From Lyophyllum atratum (lineage: Eukaryota > Basidiomycota > Agaricomycetes > Agaricales > Lyophyllaceae), in the NCBI GenBank assembly GCA_014905825.1, contig JACGCN010000005.1:1488001-1552000 (forward strand): a stretch of DNA of 64,000 nucleotides, given 5' to 3'. The notes beneath the pieces are model-generated. The model made no database searches, was not told the origin of the DNA, and saw nothing but the letters and a program-made list of their open reading frames with translations. The first letter of the stretch is position 1. Each line of letters begins with the position of its first letter. Positions 34,225 to 46,200 of this stretch are shown here, in pieces. A program made the position numbers and the translations under genes.

Positions 34225-34540
34225 GATTCTCTGCACGAAGACATATCCTATCATCTTATCCTCGGTATCTCTCTTATTATCATGTATCCTGCCCACATAC
34301 ACACTCTCCATAATCCAAGCATCCCATATACGCATGTATTTTCAGGACGTCCGTTAGGCTTCTATAGCGTCTTGCCACGTACGTAGAGCTAGAGGCCTGG
34401 AACGACCCACACGTGATGGCGAGATATCCCCAACGCAGTCTATAGAAGTGGCTGTACACTGCACAGTACAGCTTTACTCTTACCGACACTTGCGATCTCT
34501 TTTTGTGCTCCGGCACACTGTATTATACCCTCTCGGCTTT

Positions 34541-35605
34541 ATGTACAACAATGGCTACGGAAATCCAGAAACTACCAACAATCCGTTCATAACCGATCCC
34601 AGAAACCCACAGACCAGGTTCCCAGACCTTTCGACCGGCTCTGGCCCTCAATCCCAGTGGGATGCTAGTCCAACGGGATATCAGCAACAGGCTCCGGGGA
34701 TGTACCAACAGCCCTCGTATCAGATGCAGCAGCAACCTCAGCTTTCTCCCGGTTACGCACCATCGTCGGGGTATATGAGTCCAGGTCTATCTCCAGGAAT
34801 GGCTCCACAGCAGACAGGGATGCCATTCCAGCCAACAAGCTCCTTTGGACAGCAACTGTCTGCCAGCATCAGCGGATCCAGCTACGGATATCTACAGGGG
34901 CAGAACGGACAGCCGCAGCAGCAGGGGTATCAGCCTGTACAACAGCAGCTGCAGAGCCCGAGCTATATTGCGCAGTTCGATCCGTATGCATCCATCGGGC
35001 AGGGATGGGCTGGAGAGGCTCAACCGCAAACCCAGACGCACAACATGCAAGGCCCGATGTCTGGCGCACCCACTTCTCCGTCGTTTTCTTCGTCAGGAAA
35101 TCCACACCCACGGGAGTACATCCGCACGCACAAGGCAGAGATCGAGGCTTGGGACACTTATGCTTGGAAGCAGCTTTTTGGTGCCTTCGATGCGTTGAAG
35201 GAATCATGGGAGGGGCGGACAAAGGAGCTTGAGCAGAAGATCAGCCAGCTTCAAACGCAGTTGCAGTATGGAGGAGGGGGCTACTATCCAGGACAGATCC
35301 AACAGGAGGGGTCCAGGCTACAGGGAGTGAGTAATGTGTGCTGATCCCAATGTATTTTGCTCATTCACTCTCCAGTTACAGAAAGATGCCCAATCACATT
35401 TTGGTACGGTCCCGGGCTGTGCGTATCCAATTACCCCGGACTGAAAACATCCGCTTTAGACTCCGTTGCGGCCTCCTCGTTCCAAATGCACGAGGTTTTC
35501 CAGGGTTATCGCCAGTCCTCAGACCATGCCAGCAAACGTCGCGTTCGTGAAGCTTCCAATGCAGCGCTCCAAGGTCTCCCGGACTGGCCACCGCAAGTCT
35601 ATTGA
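34541..35605 (+). CDS. Gln/Pro/Ser-rich protein with a C-terminal coiled coil, unknown function
   Basis: The first exon starts at ATG 34541 (MYNNGYGNPETTNNPF) and encodes a low-complexity, Q/P/S/G/Y-rich region of about 180 residues (SPGYAPSSGYMSPGLSPG, GYQPVQQQLQSPSY). A folded part follows: REYIRTHKAEIEAWDTYAW, KQLFGAFDALKESWEGR and a coiled coil KELEQKISQLQTQLQ. Two short introns precede the end (LQKDAQSHFDSVAASS, VREASNAALQGLPDWP) at TGA 35605. The N-terminal composition is prion-like and the helical segment may dimerise. No named domain is recognised. Amino-acid bias and the clean splice frame support a real gene. Confidence 0.72.
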
Positions 35606-35935
35606 TTTACTTGTGTCAATGTACTATATGTTTCACCACCTCGGGTCAAGTAAGCTTTGTACCGTGTTATTATGCGATTCAATTATGGGTATCTATACAA
35701 CAGTCACGAATGTACAGCGAACTTCTATCATCCTTCTATTTGCCTGCAGTAGTCTCGCGGACGTATTCGCAAACAACCCCACAAAACCCCTTCCTTGCCG
35801 GTCACCTCAAAGAGAGATAAGCGCTGAGATCTGAGATCCGAGATCCGAGACTCTGAAATAATATCAGATATGGACCACGATAGATCACGATCACACTGAT
35901 CTAGATAGACAGTCACAAGCAGTCACATAGACATA
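35606..35935. other. Intergenic stretch
   Basis: About 330 bases with no supported gene. The part near 35820-35890 is a run of overlapping gatctgagatc/gatccgagatc-type short repeats. Confidence 0.5.
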
Positions 35936-36410
35936 ACCCTAAACCCTCAACTTGGTCGCGAAGAGTCTTCTTCGACAGTTTGACGTTCCAAAAAAGAAGG
36001 CAGATGAGGCGCTCGAGCAGGCCGAAAAGGACTTGTTGAGGTTGGCTAAGGATATTGAACTGGAGGATGCAGAGACAAGAGCAACTGCTGAAGGAGATCT
36101 GGAGGACGATGACATCGATGGATGGGTGGACGAGGTGGCGCTCTTGACCAAGGAGGAGGCAGAAAAGCTGTCTGAAAGTGTACGGCCAGTCAGACTTGTC
36201 CTCGTTAAGGTTGGTTGCATTTGACTCACCTGAGCTCACTCTAATCATTTCCAACCCCAAGATACGGAAAATCACCTTCAAGATCGTGCACTCGACAACA
36301 ATTCTGCTCCCAGAATGGCGCCGTGTGGTAGCTGCCGACCCAGAGTTGACCGATCGCCTGATTCCGAGGGATGTTTCGACCAGATGGAATTCTTATTGTC
36401 ATTGATGATG
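35936..36410 (+). pseudogene. Truncated hAT-like transposon remnant
   Basis: Reads VPKKKADEALEQAEKDLLRL, GDLEDDDIDGWVDEVALL, VRPVRLVLVK, then after an intron IRKITFKIVHSTTILLPEW and LIPRDVSTRWNSYCH. The pattern of an acidic linker, VLVK-x-RK-x-xFK-I-xHSTTILLPxW and a DVSTRWNS block is typical of Agaricomycete hAT transposases, in the middle of the RNase H-like core. It stops right after WNS and has no N- or C-terminal part. It differs in sequence from the hAT at 13791-17621, so it derives from another family. Confidence 0.75.
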
Positions 36411-36698
36411 ATTTTAAATTTGAGTACCTCTAGAAGTAAGTAACGTAAAGTAAGAGAAAGAGAGAAAATAGAACGGAACGGAAGGGAGGGGGACGTCCCC
36501 TTACAGATTCAGTACAATCTAGCCACATGAATCAATCTTAGATCACACCTGGACTGCCTTGCTGGATCCTCCTCAAAATGTCATATTTGACTACCGCTAT
36601 TCTTTCCCAAGGTTGATACAGCTTCAGGATGATAGCAGGTTACCACCATCGTCAGTGTCATCTCACATCTCTCCATCGCAAGAAGCAACTCCTGCATT

Positions 36699-37942
36699 CT
36701 ACTCTAACACAAACAGCTCAGTCGCCGTGGGACTCAGCTAAAGAAATCGACATTGCTCATGAGCAAGAGCTATGCGCAATGGTAGAGGAGCTTACCCATT
36801 CACAAACGAGCTGCACAATCTCACGTAACGGCAAGTCAGAGTTCTCGACAACGTCTCTGCTCAGACGGCGTGCTGCAGATTCATAGTAGGTCAGTGTCCC
36901 GTTTTCCGACTTCAAGATAAAGAAAATCCATGTTTGCCCATCAGATAGACAGAAACGGACCTCTGGAAGGCTGGAAGGCAATGCTCAGATGAAGAAGTAA
37001 AGCAGGCAGTGCTGACGTACTTTGCGGACTTCAGTAATGCAATCGCCTGACTAACGGCTTCCGGGATATAGGCGACTAAGCTCTGTTGGAGACTCTGTCG
37101 TTTGGCCTCGACTAGGAACAGACGGCCTTTCGCAATCTCGAATGCGTCCTCTCTGGATCCACCAGGGGCGAGCAAGCGGTCTGAGAAGGCCGTGAAGCAA
37201 TTCGTGGAGCAACAGTGTATAATAATCAGACCCACCTTTGTAGTCCCTCACATCATCGTACTCGATAACCGCATAGTCGACATTGCCACTCAACCATAAT
37301 TCATATCCCGAGACGGGGTGAGAAATTTGGACCCCATCTCCTTGCGCAATCCTCATCTCTGGAAGAATGGCAACGCCGCTCTTTTGAGTTGAGGCAATCT
37401 CCGCCAACGCGAGCAGGATAGCGTCAAGAATCATGCGGGAACCTGCTTCGTACTGCAGCAAGTATTCAGTTAGACGACCGAACGCAGAGGCGATTGGCGT
37501 AAGACGCACATCCATGTTAACGCGAGCATAGATCTTCTTGATTCGGGAATGTAGATCCGCAATTTCAGCCTCTGCATTCGTTGCCAGCCCACTCGTTAAC
37601 TCGTTTACTTTCGCGGGCTCAAAAATGAGACGTTTCCGCTTGACGCCAGCATTCTTGAGGTCTTCTGATGCAACGGTCGAGAAAGTCACTCTCTGAAGCA
37701 TCATTAATCATGATAGCACATAATGCAAGTAATAAGTAACATACTGGTTTCTTGGCACCCTTTAGTATGTTCTCCAGCGCGAGGACATGGTCCGAGATGT
37801 TGTGCAATTCCTCCTCCGTTTCTTCAATCCCATCCAACTCTTCCTTGAGGGCTTCGAGACGGTTCAGCGCCATCCTCATCTTCGAAAGATCGACAGTTGA
37901 GTCCTGCAGACTGCGCTTGCGCTTGTGAGTGCGTTCTGACAT
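36699..37942 (-). CDS. PD-(D/E)XK nuclease-fold-like protein of 342 residues, unknown function
   Basis: Five exons (37942-37745, 37692-37236, 37180-37021, 36970-36796, 36737-36699) join in frame. A basic N-terminus (RTHKRKRSL) and a predicted coiled coil (LEALKEELDGIEETEEEL) lead to a domain with GNVDYAVIEYDD (Asp205) and, 38 residues on, LFLVEAKRQSL (Glu243-x-Lys245). A D...ExK arrangement at beta strands is the signature of the PD-(D/E)XK restriction-like fold. Then follow YIPEAVSQAIALLKS, LPEVRFCLSDGQTWIFFIL and SRDVVENSDLPLREIVQLV. Similar genes, as far as I recall, are repeated in mushroom genomes without assigned function. Nuclease activity is inference from three residues; it could be a degenerate, binding-only member. 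It sits next to a hAT scrap. Confidence 0.68.
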
Positions 37943-38739
37943 GTGTAGGGTGATGAGAACCAATGTGAAGTGCGGTCAGCGGAACAGTATTTGGCAAGAT
38001 CCGTTCGATGCTTGGACTGTGCAAGTGTCTGCATCAGACTGCATGCGGCTCCTCCATTCTCGCTGTGCCCTGGCCGTTCATATCACCGTCACAGCTTCGA
38101 ACGTGAGTCTTTTTTCTTATTCAGTGGTGTTATATACCGCGTTAAATGACGCTAACCACGTCAATTTATCAGATTCTAATCTTCGTATAGGAGGACGATT
38201 GAGGACGCGCGGAGTCTGTTCTGAATCGTGTTGTGGGAGACCCGATCTGCGGGATGCCCGCCAGGTGCGTCGTCATTTCGTCATCTACAGCTGTCTTTTC
38301 TGATGCACTCCTAGCCTCAGTCCTCGATTCAACACCTGTACCAATGCCCCTCAGGGCTCGCCGTCTCACGCCTCAACCACGACAACGCTGCTGGGTAGCA
38401 CGCATCCAAGCCACCCTTGCTGCCAGTGCCCACATCCTCCTCCAGCTCTGCCTCACCCCTCTCCGTCGTGCGCAGACCATGCAAGTCCAACACGCTAGCT
38501 CGCCGAGCTCCCTGCACAGCATGCACAGGACACACGGCCCACTGCCACCAGTGCTGTCACATCGGGGACAGCGACGACGACCCCATGTGTAGGTGTGCCA
38601 TCTTCGGTCACCTGGTACCTACTCCCGTCCCCTCCCGTATTATCCTGACATATGATAACATAGATGTATACGGTCGTTAACGGTGTCGGTTACATAGATA
38701 ATACACTGGGAAAAGAGCGCGGAAGTCCTTGAAGAGTGA
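37943..38739. other. Intergenic stretch with uncertain coding potential
   Basis: About 800 bases. Plus-strand frames at 38233-38680 include a Cys/His-rich piece (RRAPCTACTGHTAHCHQCC) that could be the end of a small gene. I found no start, splice chain or family to support it. Confidence 0.35.
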
Positions 38740-41106
38740 TTACGCAAAGTAGAGCTCGGCATAGGACCAGGAGAAGAAGCTGGTACTTGCAGACTGGTCG
38801 CTCTTCCGACACTTCACTTCGCTGCTCTGATGCGGAGGCCCCCCTTCACCACCTTTCTCCTTGAACATTGCCACCCATTCCGCGTGAACCTTCTGATATG
38901 AACGCCATGACTCCGACTTCGCCAGATGTTTGCTGATATCGCGCGCCTTCTGCTTCGCAATATTCGTTCTTCCGACCAACTGTTCGCCTGCAGAATAAAT
39001 TATTTCCTCCCCCATCTTCTTCATTTGTTTCGCTTTACCACGAGCACGGTCGTGACGATAGTAAACGTGTTCGCGGATCTCCTCGCGGATCTCCTTCGCC
39101 TTGCCCTTCGACTTCTTCGTCTGACGGAGGATAGCCTGGCCAAGCTCATCGAGTGATTCAACCAATTCGTCGAGGTCGTTACGAAGCCGCGCGACCCGAA
39201 CATCCAAAACCTCAGACAAAGAATCAACGACTAGGCTGAGGGCAGTCGATTTCGATCCAGACAGTCCATCAAACCTCAAGGCCGAAGGGATCATCATCAT
39301 TGATGGCTTTGCTTCCGTCAACGACTGGGGTTCAGGACGGATGGCGGTTTCCGAAGATTGAGCCATACCCATCCCGGTCGAAGGATTGGAGTGACTACCC
39401 TGGACCTGAACTGCGGCGGAGGTGCTTGCTACTGGTGGTTGATTATTGGACGTGATGGCCAGTGACGTGGTGCCAGGGTTGAAGATGGATAGCGAAAAGT
39501 CCTTATGTGTGGTGATAGCAGGGGCGTTGACTCTAGCTGTGGTAGCGAAGGTGGAAGTATGATTAACCTCGGGACCAAACATTCCCCAGAAAGTAGTAGC
39601 GGGAGGGGTTGCGGTGGAGGTAGGGGTTGGAATGGATGATCTGCGGAACGCCGTATTCATGGTGAAACCAACAATCAATGACATCAGCGCGAATCTAACC
39701 TGGAATTAGAAAGTGTTGACTATATGACAAAGGACGAACATACAAGGTGACCGCATGGACGGGGCTCAGGTGGTCTGAAAGGGATTTCGCTGAGCGCTTC
39801 TTCGCCTCCGAAAGAAGCCGTTGGAATAAACGATGCGCACGAATGTCTTGGACCTGGCCGATATCCCTGCTGTCGACTATGGGAGAGCCCCGGCCCAGAC
39901 TCAAACGTGCTACCTTGCTTGGCGGAATCGATAAAGAGTTCCAATCATCTGTCGCTGTGTTCCAGGACAATTTGTCGGTTGCTGCACTGGTGGGCGGTAT
40001 CAACACCGGAAGATACAAAGTGTGCTCGGGCAATGCGTAGATAGCTGAAGGCAGGTACAAGATTGCCAATGATGGGCGTTTGACGGGGGCCTGAGCAAGA
40101 GGCTAGGAACAACGTGAAATTGAATCAAAAATCAACAATTTGATGGACGTACCGCATTGGCAGTCATGAGACCTTGTGTCCTATCATGAACCGGGAGGAA
40201 GTGAGCGATGCTTGGCGAGCCATCGACCTTGTCCTGCAGGTGTATATATCGGATAGAGTCGCCAGCGCAAGGAGTGGCGTCTGTCAGAGTGAGGCCGGAC
40301 GCATGCACTGCCTTCTGCACAAGGTCCCGGACGAACGACCATTTGATCGCAGACTGTGAGCCGTACAACACTACATCGAATGCGAATCTGTCGTCTTCAG
40401 GATAAACCGGGACAGCATGCTCGTTAACCTCGGGCGTGGTGGAAACCAAACCCGGTACTACTTCCTTACAGAGTGGCATGTCTGGGAATTCGGTGGTGAC
40501 GTTGTCGGTATCGGTGGCATCATCCGTGGGGACGTCTGTAGTGGTGAATGTCGTTTCAGATGGGGAGACGTCCTCGTAGGATCTGTTCAGCTCATCCCGA
40601 GAACTCGTTAAAGGATCGGGGAAAGATAGTCTAAGATCGCGCAGGGAAGTATGAGTACTTCCAGTACTGGAGCGAGATGCACTCAAAGTGCTGGTCAGGC
40701 TCTGATCCAGGGCTTCTTTCATGCGTTGCTCCTCAACAAGGTCGTGTCCGACGCTGGCCACCAATTCTGAAGCGCCCATAGCGGACTCGATGGCAACTGC
40801 AGTCGGCTCCGAGATGGAGGGCTCGTTGTTTCGAACTTCTTCGTCCCCGCTGTCATCGACAAAACCTTCCCAAGCTTCAACATCGCCATCCCTGGAGCTA
40901 CCAACACTCATGGAGGACCTCCGAGAAAGTGGCATTAAACCGACGTCTTCGCGGTCACTATCTCCAGATATAACTGAATCGTTGTCGTCGGACTCGCGAT
41001 TACTGGAGATGTCCAGCCAGTCAGAATCTGAGAGACTGTCGCTCTCTGACATGCTGGAGGAGGGAGGATAGTCCAGTGTTTCCAACGGAGGGCTATTGTG
41101 ATTCAT
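38740..41106 (-). CDS. Acidic, mostly disordered protein (755 residues) with an N-terminal W-x-x-I (Atg8-interacting-like) motif
   Basis: Three exons (41106-40153, 40102-39744, 39694-38740) splice in frame. The N-terminal 230 residues are Ser/Asp/Glu-rich. They begin with a dense acidic cluster around SDSDWLDISS (W30-I33), which fits the LC3/Atg8-interacting consensus of acidic residues before W-x-x-I/L/V. A more folded part follows (FAFDVVLYGSQSAIKWSFV, LAILYLPSAIYALPEHTLY). A short hydrophobic segment, LFALMSLIVGF (near residue 436-447), may be a membrane anchor. The C-terminal 200 residues are highly charged helices (ARLRNDLDELVESLDELG, RQTKKSKGKAKEIREEI, RARGKAKQMKKMGEEI). No named domain is recognised. 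The layout resembles an autophagy receptor or tether, but that is inference. It is divergent from the F-box gene, with 153 bp between the start codons. Confidence 0.75.
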
Positions 41107-41259
41107 TGTGGTCAAACGATGAAAAGGGGAGGTTGTCTTTAAGTAGTGGAGATCGGCCCACTGCCCCGGCATTTGTCACCCCTACGCCGACGGCCATCTT
41201 ATCGGCCATTGTTTGAATTTGTTATTATCAGATTAGACAAAGCTCCCTTCCTCCTCCCT
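41107..41259. promoter_or_regulatory. Shared divergent promoter region (acidic protein / F-box protein)
   Basis: Only 153 bases separate the two opposite start codons, so promoter elements must overlap. A C/T-rich block precedes the F-box start codon. No TATA box is evident. Confidence 0.5.
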
Positions 41260-42819
41260 CATGTTCCTCGGTCTCCCCTTGGATATCAAACTGGCAATCT
41301 GCGCATTTCTCCCCCCAGAAGATATTCTAGTTCTCAAGGAGGCAGGTATTCCGAGAACTAACCCCCATAGTTCTCACTAAACAGTCGAACACGCAGACAT
41401 GTCGTGTCCTCCACGCCTTGGGATGTCTAGATTACGTGTGGCATCAAATGACAATAGATCTACCTCTGGATCTACCCGTAAACCGAGATATCAAACGTTG
41501 AGCAGTTCCGAAGTGCAGCCCATCGTGATAAAGGCACTCCAGCTTGAGCGCAACTGGCAAGGTAACCCCGGGCGACCGCGGAAATTGCATGGAATTACAC
41601 AGCATGGTGCTATCGTCAATCAAATGCAACCATTGGGGTCCAAGTGGCTTGTGACCCTCTCGCGATTACAAGCAGCCTTTCACTTGTCTATCTGGTCTTT
41701 ACAGGACGACAGCTGTTACCACATAGCTGTAACGCATGTGGCCGCGTTGAAGTTCTCTGCTGCACTCCAGTCAGAGACGGAAGGGATAGTTGCTTTAATT
41801 GAGAATGATAGATCGCAGACAGAGTAAGTTTCCTCTAGGCCAGTGGTGGGATGCTAGTCTAATGGATAATGACTCTAGACAACTAAACCTATATTCATTT
41901 TCTTTGCCGGACAAACCGGGGGGTGAATGTATCAGTCGTCTGCGCCATAGCATCTCCAGATCGAAAATCCATGGCACTTCCTTTGATGTTCAAGTCTGCG
42001 GGAATGTTGTTGCTGCAGGCATCGCCCAATTCTCGGATCTGATTAGCCCCCCCTCGTATGAAATATTTTTTGTCAACGCCACCAGCAATGTCCGCTGGTC
42101 ATTCCATCCGGAAATTCCTCCGGTACGAGGAATGCCCTCACATATATGCTTCGGCTTTCAACGGCTTCCTACAGATTATTGAACGGCTACGTTTTAAAGT
42201 ACTCCCGGATCGGGTTGTCCTTGTCGGCGCGAAGCATCGCACTACCTTGGTGATCAGTAGTTATGCCCTGCCGTCCTCCATTCTGGTCAACTGCGAAAAA
42301 CTAAACTCCCGGACGACCTTAGAATCGGAGGATCCAGTTATCCTTATCTCTCATGACGAAATAACCCCGTCTTCTCTAGGGTTCGATTTCCACGTCCCCA
42401 CGGATTCAACGACTAACACTTCGGGGTTCTTTTCAATAATCACTTTCCCGAATCTCCTCCAGCACAAGGGAGCAGGACGTATACTTAAGTTTCGACTTGG
42501 TCCTGTTACCTCCCCGATCCAAACATCAATGGCAACACGATCGTTCAAGGTGCGAGCCAAAACATCTGCGGATATCGTATGTGTCGGTGCCAGTGGAAGA
42601 CGAGCAGTCTGGCTTCAGCGTCGATGGGATACAGACGAATTTGACTTGATGAGAGGCAGCTTTCCGAGGGATGGGCCGCCCAAGGTGCAGCCACTATTAC
42701 CGAGGCACATTGCGTCGCCATTGGAGGCAAAAGGCTACCTTTCTTTAGCCTTTAACGAGGCTACGGGACACGTATACGTCAGTCTTCAAACCGGGGGGCT
42801 CTATATATTGGAATTGTGA
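41260..42819 (+). CDS. F-box protein of a basidiomycete-expanded family (frame uncertainty in exon 2)
   Basis: Exon 1 starts MFLGLPLDIKLAICAFLPPE, an F-box helix pair; a short intron follows. Homology-like frames then read TCRVLHALGCLDYVWHQM, LSSSEVQPIVIKALQLERNW, QMQPLGSKWLVTLSRL, SIWSLQDDSCYHIA and, after an intron at 41823, QLNLYSFSLPDKPGG. After another intron at 42124-42176 come LRFKVLPDRVVLVGAK and a long C-terminal exon ending GGLYILEL. F-box proteins link substrates to SCF ubiquitin ligases; that is family knowledge. Between about 41455 and 41490 the homologous frame ends at a stop, and the downstream exon is one base out of phase. Using a later acceptor (just before 41391) keeps one open frame but replaces the family-like segment. 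This is either a 1-nt deletion or an odd splice form. Confidence 0.68.
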
Positions 42820-43247
42820 GCTGAACCGTTGCGCCTTGATGGCACTCGTGATCACACGACTCACTCCCGACACTGAACTAGCTAAGTATGGTAGGAAACA
42901 GCCCAGTGGGTGGGGAATATACTTCATTAGAATAAAATGTTATCTTCTCTGCATTGAACCTCAATGAATTAGGATGGTATGATTGAGAAAATATCAGCTT
43001 TCTTACTTCTCTATGGCTCTTGCTTAGTACCGTGCCTTCAGTGTGACTTGAACTTGATCTCAAAAGGGCAAGGATGATGATCGGCAGTGGCTTGCACGTG
43101 GCACCTGAATTTACCGAATTTCTGCAATCGCCAGAATCATCTTGACTTCTCAAAATTTACTTGCCATCTGACCTCTATTCTCGCTGCCCTTCTGGACACC
43201 AGGGCTTAAGTTCAGTTTGAACGTATCGCGCGATCTCACTCATTCCG

Positions 43248-46200
43248 ATGGAGCATGAAATAGATCAAGTCGTGCGAGCTATTATCATTGCCTCCGATCC
43301 CACCCAGGCCTCACTGTATCAGCAAGCCCTTGCATACATTGGAACTTTCCAGCAAAATGCGAGCAATACTTGGCGATTAGCTCTGTCTATCTTCGTGGAT
43401 CGAAATGCACAAGGATCCAGAAAATATCCATCACAGGCCCGGTTCTTCGCTCTTCGCGTCTTGGATGAGTTTTTTGACAATCGGTGAGTCATATTTGGCT
43501 TGAGACGTTGGATGCGCTACGCGCAATGTGGATGAGATATGCGCTTGTGGACAACAATTAGTTGTGGCATTGTGCATTGAAGCGACTGTTTGCTCGCTAG
43601 ACCGGAACATAATGCCTCTGTTCACTCCAGGTAAAAGCTAACTTTTCCTTTCAAACAGGTTTGAACCATTAGATGATGAAACGTTTAGGCCGTTGCAGCA
43701 AGCCTTAGTGTCCTATATACAGTCCGAATATGTCACAGGATCCGCCGAGGCAGATGCTAGCTGTACGTATACATACGATGTCCGATCTCTTTCTCTCTCT
43801 GGAACTGACTTGCGTCTAGTCCTCAGAAACAAGTTCTCTCATACCCTCACCCTCTTCTTCTTGTGCACATATTGCGAACAATGGCCAACCTTCTTCTCCG
43901 ACCTATTCGCTCTCATTCGGCCCACGGACAGTCAACCGCAATCTACATTTAACCGCCACATTTCTCTATTATTTTTCCACATCGTATTAGAGATTTCAGG
44001 AGAAGTAGCTGACCAGATGATCAAATCGGCGCGGCCATACGACGCGGATCGACATGCACGCGACGGTCGAGTGCGGGATGCTGTGCGGGAAAGAGACGCA
44101 GCGCGAATCAACGAAGCTGTCTTGACACTGGTTGCAGAGGGATCGGAAAGGATGTCGAGTCTCAGGAAACAAGAAGGATCAACGGAAACTATTCGAGAAT
44201 TAGACGCAGCGATCGAAGTGGTAGACTGGGGTATCAGGACTTTTGGATCCTATGTTGGTGAGTTATTGTCGTCAGGTTGTCTCTTACCCTGACTGATCGT
44301 GCTCTAAGGATGGATTGACATCAATCTAACTGTGACCCCGACGACCGTTCCGCTATTATTCAGCCTCCTGGCAGATCCCTCGTTACCGATCGGCCTGGCT
44401 ACTTCTGTAGCTCTCCTTCGTATAGTCTCGAAAGGTCTCAAAGAACCTGGGGATAAACTGGCCTTATTTAAAGTGCTCTCATTGGGAGAGGTTCTTGACG
44501 CGTTGGAAGCAAAAACAAGAGCACAACAGATTGAACGAGGTTCAGAAACGGACGAGGGAGCGGAGTCTTACCGGGAAGCGTTGGGAAAGCTGCTCAATGT
44601 GCTTGGCTTGGAGATGGCGAAACTTACGGACGTGGGTGCCCAAGCATTCGGGATGTCTTGCCCCTTCTAACCGTCACTCTAGGATTGTCCAGACGAAGGC
44701 GTTCGTTCAGAAGCATCCACGCATATGACGCAGCTCCTGCCCGTGATGCTTCGGTTCTTAGCAGACCCTTATGACGATACGTGCTCTACCGTGTTCCCCC
44801 TACTGCAGATCATTCTTAGCGGTGTAAGTCAAGTCTCCTGCTCTTCAATTCTGCTGATCAACTGACCTTTATTAGTATAAACGGAGCAGGAAGATATCCG
44901 CTAGTCCCATTGACGACACTAAACGATCATTCCTCACCTCTCTTCTTCAAGTTCTCTTGATCAAAATGAAGTGGGACGCCGATGCAGATCCTACAGATGC
45001 CGACGAAGATGATAACGCTGAATTCGAAAAAATGCGCAAGGTACGAATGTCACTAAATGGCTTTGTTCAAGTACCTTGGTCTGAAGATCGTTTGCACAGG
45101 AATTACGAACTTTCATGGACTCGATACTTGCCATTGATCAGTATCTTGTAACTGATGCCGTCCGGACCCTTGCTTTGAACACTATATCTGCTTACCAAAA
45201 TGGCGTTTCGATCAAGTGGCATGACGCGGAGCTTGGTGTTTATCTGGTCTTCATCTTCGGAGAAATCAACAAAAGTGGGTTCTTCACAATTAATTATCAT
45301 ACCGAAGACACTGATATAATGTTTACAGCGGGCGGGAAAGGTCGCGCGGCATTTTGTCAAGCACCGACTGTTGATAAAGACAAGCGCAAGGCTACGGATT
45401 ACTCGGAATACCCTTTAACGACCCACGGCGAGATGCTTTATGCTCTTGTCCAGTCCGGAATAGTGTCATATCCCCATCACGCTGTCTCTCTTCAGTTTTT
45501 CGAAACTGTATCTCGTTACACTGACTTCTTCAAAATCCGGAAGGAATGCATCATTCCTACATTAGAGGCTATGGTCGACACTCGGTAAGTTTCCAAACTT
45601 AAATCTCCCTCATTGGCATTTCATTCCATTGCTTATATAGAGGTCTCCACAATGAAAACCCTGCCTTCCGTTTACGATTATACTATCTGTTCCACCGGTT
45701 CATCAAGGAAGCGAAAAACGACATACCAGCAGATATCAGTTCCAATATCATCCAAAGCATACGGGATCTCCTGCCCATCGAGGTTGAGCTTCCAGACATG
45801 GACGACGCTGATGAGGACCCTCTAACAGAAGCGGTGAAAGGCTCGGCCTTCGATTCTCAGTTATATCTTTATGAGACCGCTGGTATCCTCTGTTCCTTGC
45901 TGTTCAAGGCCCCCGAACAACAGGCCACACTTTTGCTCTCACTCGTTAAGCCATTGATGGATGAACTTTCCATCAATCTACAGGCGTCCACGAAAGGGGG
46001 TCAAGACATCATACCCATCGTCAAAGTTCATCATATTATCATGGCGCTTGGAAACATCTCGAAAGGCTTTCCGGACTATCCACCTTCCCTACCTGGAGGG
46101 TATGTCCTACCACCACTTGATGTCCTCGGACAAGTGGCCCAGGCTATCCTAGTGTGCCTAGAAGCCATGAACGTCTTCAAAGTCGTTAGGGATGCAGTAC

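Noticed and set aside
35933..35950. Telomere-like taaccctaaaccctc
   Set aside because: Only about two CCCTAA-like units inside a region with genes on both sides; too short for a telomeric or interstitial telomere array.
41558..41600. Intron in the F-box gene after ERNWQ
   Set aside because: Splicing there would break the frame, whereas reading through gives the family-like NWQGNPGRPRKLHG segment.
42058..42180. Second frameshift in the F-box gene near 42120
   Set aside because: A 53-nt GT-AG intron (gtacgagg to ctacag) explains the change of frame.
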